Shown here: piece after piece, positions 60,837 through 64,000 of the stretch
Layout of the letters: the number at the start of each line of letters is the position of its first letter
How positions within the stretch are numbered: position 1 is the stretch's first letter
Assembly (NCBI GenBank): GCA_934098375.1
Contig: CAKOOC010000003.1
Span: 1 to 64,000 of the forward strand
DNA length: 64,000 nt
Direction: 5' to 3'
DNA from: an uncultured Bacilli bacterium
GTDB lineage: Bacteria; Bacillota_I; Bacilli_A; RF39; UBA660
Program-made: the position numbers and the translations under genes
Notes under the pieces: generated by a model
Told to the model about the DNA's origin: nothing
Seen by the model: only the letters and a program-made list of their open reading frames with translations
Databases searched by the model: none

Positions 60837-62144
60837 CTAAAATGGCATATTAAATGAACCATTATTCATTTTCTTCATCATATCTTTCATTGAATCAAAT
60901 TGTTTTAATAATCTATTAACTTCTTCAACACTGCGCCCTGAACCTTTCGCAATTCTCTGCTTTCTACTTGCTTTTAAAACTTCAGGATGTCTTCTTTCAT
61001 AAGGTGTCATTGATAAAACTATTGCTTCAACATGAGCCATATCTTTCGGATTAATAGTAACATTATTAAGTCCCATATTTCTCGCTCCTGGAAGCATTTT
61101 TAAAATATTTTCTAGTGGACCTAACTTCTTTATTTGTTTCATAGTTAGTAAAAAGTCTTCTAAATCAAATTTCCCCTTTTGCATTTTTTTTGCCAAGTCT
61201 TTAGCATCATTTTCATCTATCGCACTGGCAGCTTTTTCTGCAATTGATAAAATATCTCCCATATCTAAAATACGTTCAGCCATTCTCTCGGGATAAAATT
61301 CTGTTAAACCATCCATTTTTTCTGAGTCACCAATAAATTTTATTGGAATATTTGTTAAATGTCTAACCGATAAAGCAACCCCACCTTTAGTATTACCATC
61401 TAATTTAGTTAAAATTGCTCCTGTTAAAGGTAATTTTTCATTAAATCCTTTAATAACATTAATCGCATCTTGTCCCATCATTGCATCAATAACAAGAATT
61501 ATTTCATCTGGATTCACTATATCTTTAATATCACTTAATTCTTGCATTAAATTTTCATCAATATGAAGTCTACCAGCCGTATCAATTATAATATAATCAT
61601 TATTATTCTCTTTTGCATAATTAATTGCTTCTGTTACTATCTTTCTTGGATCTTCTTTACCATTAGAATAAACTGGTATATTTAAAGATTTACCTACTTC
61701 ACATAGTTGATCAATTGCTGCTGGTCTATAAATATCACACGCTACTAATAATGGTTTTTTATTAAATTTCTTTCTTAAATAATTAGCAAGTTTTCCACAA
61801 GTAGTTGTTTTACCAGAACCTTGTAAACCAACAAGCATAATTATAGTGGGCTTTTTATTTGTTTCTAGTGGTGCATAATCTCCTCCTAACAAAGAAATTA
61901 ACTCATCCTTAACTAATTTTATAAAAAGTTCATCCGGTTTTAAATTTTTTCCTACATCCAAACCTAACGCTTTTTCTTTTATATTTCTTGTAAACTCTTT
62001 TACAACTTCATAGTTAACATCTGCTTCTAAAAGAGCCATTCTTATTTCTTTAATAGCGTCTGCAATATTTTCTTCGGTAATTCTTCCCATACCTTTAATA
62101 TTTTTTATTGCATTACTAATTCTATCTCCCATGTATTCAAACAT
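60837..62144 (-). CDS. ffh: Signal recognition particle protein Ffh
   Basis: A 435-residue protein with all SRP54 landmarks: GTPase motif GLQGSGKTTTCGKLANYL, IIDTAGRLHIDENLM, LTKLDGNTKGG, and the M domain with GSGRSVEEVNRLLKQFDSMK. It binds signal sequences with the SRP RNA and delivers ribosomes to FtsY. Its usual partner ylxM is not adjacent. It starts after AGGTGATTTAG and is followed by ezrA upstream on the same strand. The SRP RNA was not found in this window. Confidence 0.97.
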   Translation of the reverse strand: MFEYMGDRISNAIKNIKGMGRITEENIADAIKEIRMALLEADVNYEVVKEFTRNIKEKALGLDVGKNLKPDELFIKLVKDELISLLGGDYAPLETNKKPTIIMLVGLQGSGKTTTCGKLANYLRKKFNKKPLLVACDIYRPAAIDQLCEVGKSLNIPVYSNGKEDPRKIVTEAINYAKENNNDYIIIDTAGRLHIDENLMQELSDIKDIVNPDEIILVIDAMMGQDAINVIKGFNEKLPLTGAILTKLDGNTKGGVALSVRHLTNIPIKFIGDSEKMDGLTEFYPERMAERILDMGDILSIAEKAASAIDENDAKDLAKKMQKGKFDLEDFLLTMKQIKKLGPLENILKMLPGARNMGLNNVTINPKDMAHVEAIVLSMTPYERRHPEVLKASRKQRIAKGSGRSVEEVNRLLKQFDSMKDMMKKMNNGSFNMPF

Positions 62145-62169
62145 CTAAATCACCTACTTATTATTATAC

Positions 62170-62192
62170 AAAAAAAAGACTAAAAAGTCTTT
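62170..62192 (-). terminator. Terminator of ezrA
   Basis: On the minus strand AAAGACT-TTTT-AGTCTTT followed by a T tail (stem 62175-62192), right after the stop at 62194. Confidence 0.87.
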
Positions 62193-62193
62193 A

Positions 62194-63912
62194 TTATTTA
62201 TCTTTAATTAAATCCATTATCTTTTGATGAATATTATTATCATATAATGCAACAACATTTATAGCAACTTCTAATGATTCCTTATATTTACCTTCATAAA
62301 ATAAATTTTCAGCTTTACCTAAAAGCTCATCATTTTTTGTTGTAATTCTAAAACGATTGCCGTATACAATTGTATTTTCCGCTAAATATGCATTTTTTAC
62401 AATATCACTCGTTGTTTTATATAACTTTAATACCAAATCTCTTGCCGTATCTACTCTTGTATTAAGAACTTTTATTCTAATTGGTTTTTTATCAAGTTCA
62501 TCCATCATTGCTTCAATCGCATCATTAGCTTCTGACAATTCTATATAATAGTTTTTAGGAATTAAAGGAACTTTATAATTATTTATTTTTTCTTTACTAT
62601 TATTAAGAATTAATTTAATACTATCAAGTTGTTCCCTTGCTCTTAACTCATCTTCTTTTAAACTACTTAAAGTTCTAATTGTATATTCCAACTTTTCTTC
62701 TTTTTCATTAAGAGATGCATTTAGTCTTTCTAATTCTTTACTTAATTTAGAAAAAGCAAATGTTCTATTACGATATTTTTCTACTATAATTTCATAGTCA
62801 TTATAAATTGCTTTAATACTTAAATTAAGTTCATCTATAACTTTTACTTCTTCATCTGTTAAATCATAACTATATTTAATCTCTTCAATTTTAGAACTTA
62901 AATTCTTAATTATTCCTAATAACTTTTTGCACTTTATTGCTATTTTTCTTGAACTATCATCAAATGTTCTTCTTGCTTGTTTTTCATTATCAAAATCAGT
63001 ATATAATGAATCAAAATAAGAAAGAATTGTTTTAAGTTCAAATATTGAATCAGTTAAATTTAATACATTTAATCTATCAAATATATCATATAGTTTCTTT
63101 TCTGCTTCAGTAATGTTATATTCAATATTTAAATAATCAAGAACATAACCTTCCTTAAGCATTTTTTCATATAAAGACTTTATATTTTCTATTTTATTTG
63201 GTATTAACTTTTTGCCCATAAGAATTATTGATGGAGCATCTTCAATAACAATTTGTAAGTTTCCAATCGTATCACCTAAAGCTTTTACAATTTTTGGTGC
63301 CTCCGCATAGTCATTATTTTCCATCGTAATTTCAAAAGCATTTAAAAGTTTATCAATATTTTCAAATTGTAATTCGATTGGTTTTTTAATAAGTTCATAA
63401 TCTTCTATATGATTTTTATATTTTAAATATATTTCTCTATAATCTCTTTTTAATTTAGTAACAATTTCTCTGTTTTTACTTTCTGATAAACTAATCTCTT
63501 TTATTTCATTTAACAAAAATTCACTTTTTGTTTTTACGTAATAAATATCTAATTCTAATTCTCCCGTTTCTTTAACAATCTCTTTATATTTTTTTGTTTT
63601 AAGAGAATTATCTAAATCATTTAATCTTTTATTTAATGATGGAATATCTACATCTTTTATCTGATTATATCTCTTAATCCAAGAATTATATCTAGCCTCT
63701 AAATCTTTGTTATTAATTAAAGACGCTACTTTATTTAGTTCTGTAAGTATATTTGCCGATATAATTAAGTTTTTATCTCTTTCTAATATTGCCACTAATT
63801 TATTAAATTTCTTTTTATTATTTTTATTTATGAACACTAAAACAAAGACAATTAAAATTATTGCCAAAACACCGTAAACAATACCTAATATAATATACGT
63901 CTTATCGTCCAT
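62194..63912 (-). CDS. ezrA: EzrA-like septation ring regulator
   Basis: A 572-residue protein with one N-terminal membrane helix (about 8-28) and a long cytoplasmic coiled-coil body of charged heptad repeats, as in EzrA (about 560 residues). Landmarks include SANILTELNKVASLINNKDL, EARYNSWIKRYNQI and FLLNEIKEISLSESKNREI. EzrA controls FtsZ ring position in Firmicutes. Sequence upstream of 63912 holds no gene in the remaining 88 bases. Found next to ffh, which is not its usual neighbour in Bacillus. Confidence 0.9.
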   Translation of the reverse strand: MDDKTYIILGIVYGVLAIILIVFVLVFINKNNKKKFNKLVAILERDKNLIISANILTELNKVASLINNKDLEARYNSWIKRYNQIKDVDIPSLNKRLNDLDNSLKTKKYKEIVKETGELELDIYYVKTKSEFLLNEIKEISLSESKNREIVTKLKRDYREIYLKYKNHIEDYELIKKPIELQFENIDKLLNAFEITMENNDYAEAPKIVKALGDTIGNLQIVIEDAPSIILMGKKLIPNKIENIKSLYEKMLKEGYVLDYLNIEYNITEAEKKLYDIFDRLNVLNLTDSIFELKTILSYFDSLYTDFDNEKQARRTFDDSSRKIAIKCKKLLGIIKNLSSKIEEIKYSYDLTDEEVKVIDELNLSIKAIYNDYEIIVEKYRNRTFAFSKLSKELERLNASLNEKEEKLEYTIRTLSSLKEDELRAREQLDSIKLILNNSKEKINNYKVPLIPKNYYIELSEANDAIEAMMDELDKKPIRIKVLNTRVDTARDLVLKLYKTTSDIVKNAYLAENTIVYGNRFRITTKNDELLGKAENLFYEGKYKESLEVAINVVALYDNNIHQKIMDLIKDK

Positions 63913-64000
63913 ACTCTATCCTCAATAACTATTTTAACATATAAAGAATAAAAATTGTAGATATGAGTTATTATTTTTTTATATTTTTTAAGATGAAAAA

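Noticed and set aside
1..64000. TGA as Trp (mycoplasma code)
   Set aside because: Long genes such as essC and virD4 read without TGA while using TGG for Trp, and TGA sits on a terminator stem as the last codon at 875-877.
1..64000. CRISPR array, tRNA, rRNA or insertion sequence
   Set aside because: No regularly spaced repeats, cloverleaf-like segments, rRNA or transposase ORFs with inverted ends were noticed by eye. A tRNAscan or CRISPR search was not possible here.

Overview
The window is a stretch of a low-GC, AT-rich bacterial chromosome of the Firmicutes/Bacilli type. EzrA, a RodA-like protein, an RNase J-like protein, single-chain GlyRS and a T-box-like leader point there. Part of SpoIVA, SpoVS and a YjcZ-like small protein mark a lineage with spore-formation ancestry. 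Long genes are uninterrupted by TGA and TGA is used as a stop, so the standard bacterial code applies and the mycoplasma code does not. The very low GC, short genes and many Cys- and Asn-rich secreted proteins resemble uncultured gut Bacilli (RF39-like or Erysipelotrichia-like relatives). That placement is inference only.

Layout, 1-5 kb: the start of spoIVA, a decayed BRO-N/DinD-type fragment, the yfmF/yfmH M16 peptidase pair (yfmH frameshifted), and a metallophosphatase fused to a nucleotidyltransferase-like domain. 5-13 kb, minus strand: Tad-type pilus motor genes (TadC, TadB, TadA/CpaF, CpaB-like, a TadE-like pseudopilin) with two secreted proteins. 13-18.3 kb: unrelated envelope and housekeeping genes on both strands (CPBP protease, phosphoesterase, RodA, RmuC, a VTT-domain protein, a rhodanese-like protein). 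18.3-42.3 kb, minus strand: a long set of secretion and surface genes. It has a VirD4 coupling ATPase, a two-piece VirB4, PrgI/VirB3-like, VirB6-like, VirB8-like and VirB2-like membrane proteins and two wall-remodelling proteins. These are interleaved with TadZ/CpaE, TadE-like and Flp-pilin genes and followed by large surface proteins with cadherin-like domains. 42.4-50 kb: a compact type VII (ESX/Yuk-like) cluster with EssC, a predicted lysozyme effector, WXG100-like helical proteins and a YukD/EsaB ubiquitin-like protein. 50-64 kb: core genes (a catalytically degenerate RNase J homologue, ssb, sufB, spoVS, an rRNA-type methyltransferase, glyS behind a T-box-like leader, a LOG-family protein, a slipin, a sugar nucleotidyltransferase, ffh, ezrA).

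The genes at 5-42 kb look like one envelope machine, or two intertwined ones. The Tad motor and the Flp, TadE and TadZ genes would assemble a thin surface filament. The VirB/VirD4-like genes would form a secretion channel. No relaxase, integrase, recombinase or conjugation-specific DNA-processing gene is present, so the T4SS part looks like a resident protein-export or adhesion apparatus and not an integrative element. The adjacent type VII cluster lacks EsaA, EssA and EssB in this window.

Non-coding features include many intrinsic terminators, a candidate small RNA gene at about 51.8 kb between two terminators, a T-box-like leader with very little room for Stem I, a promoter placed in the loop of a terminator hairpin at 14.65 kb, and a hairpin touching the spoVS ribosome binding site. 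No tRNA, rRNA, CRISPR array or insertion sequence was recognised.
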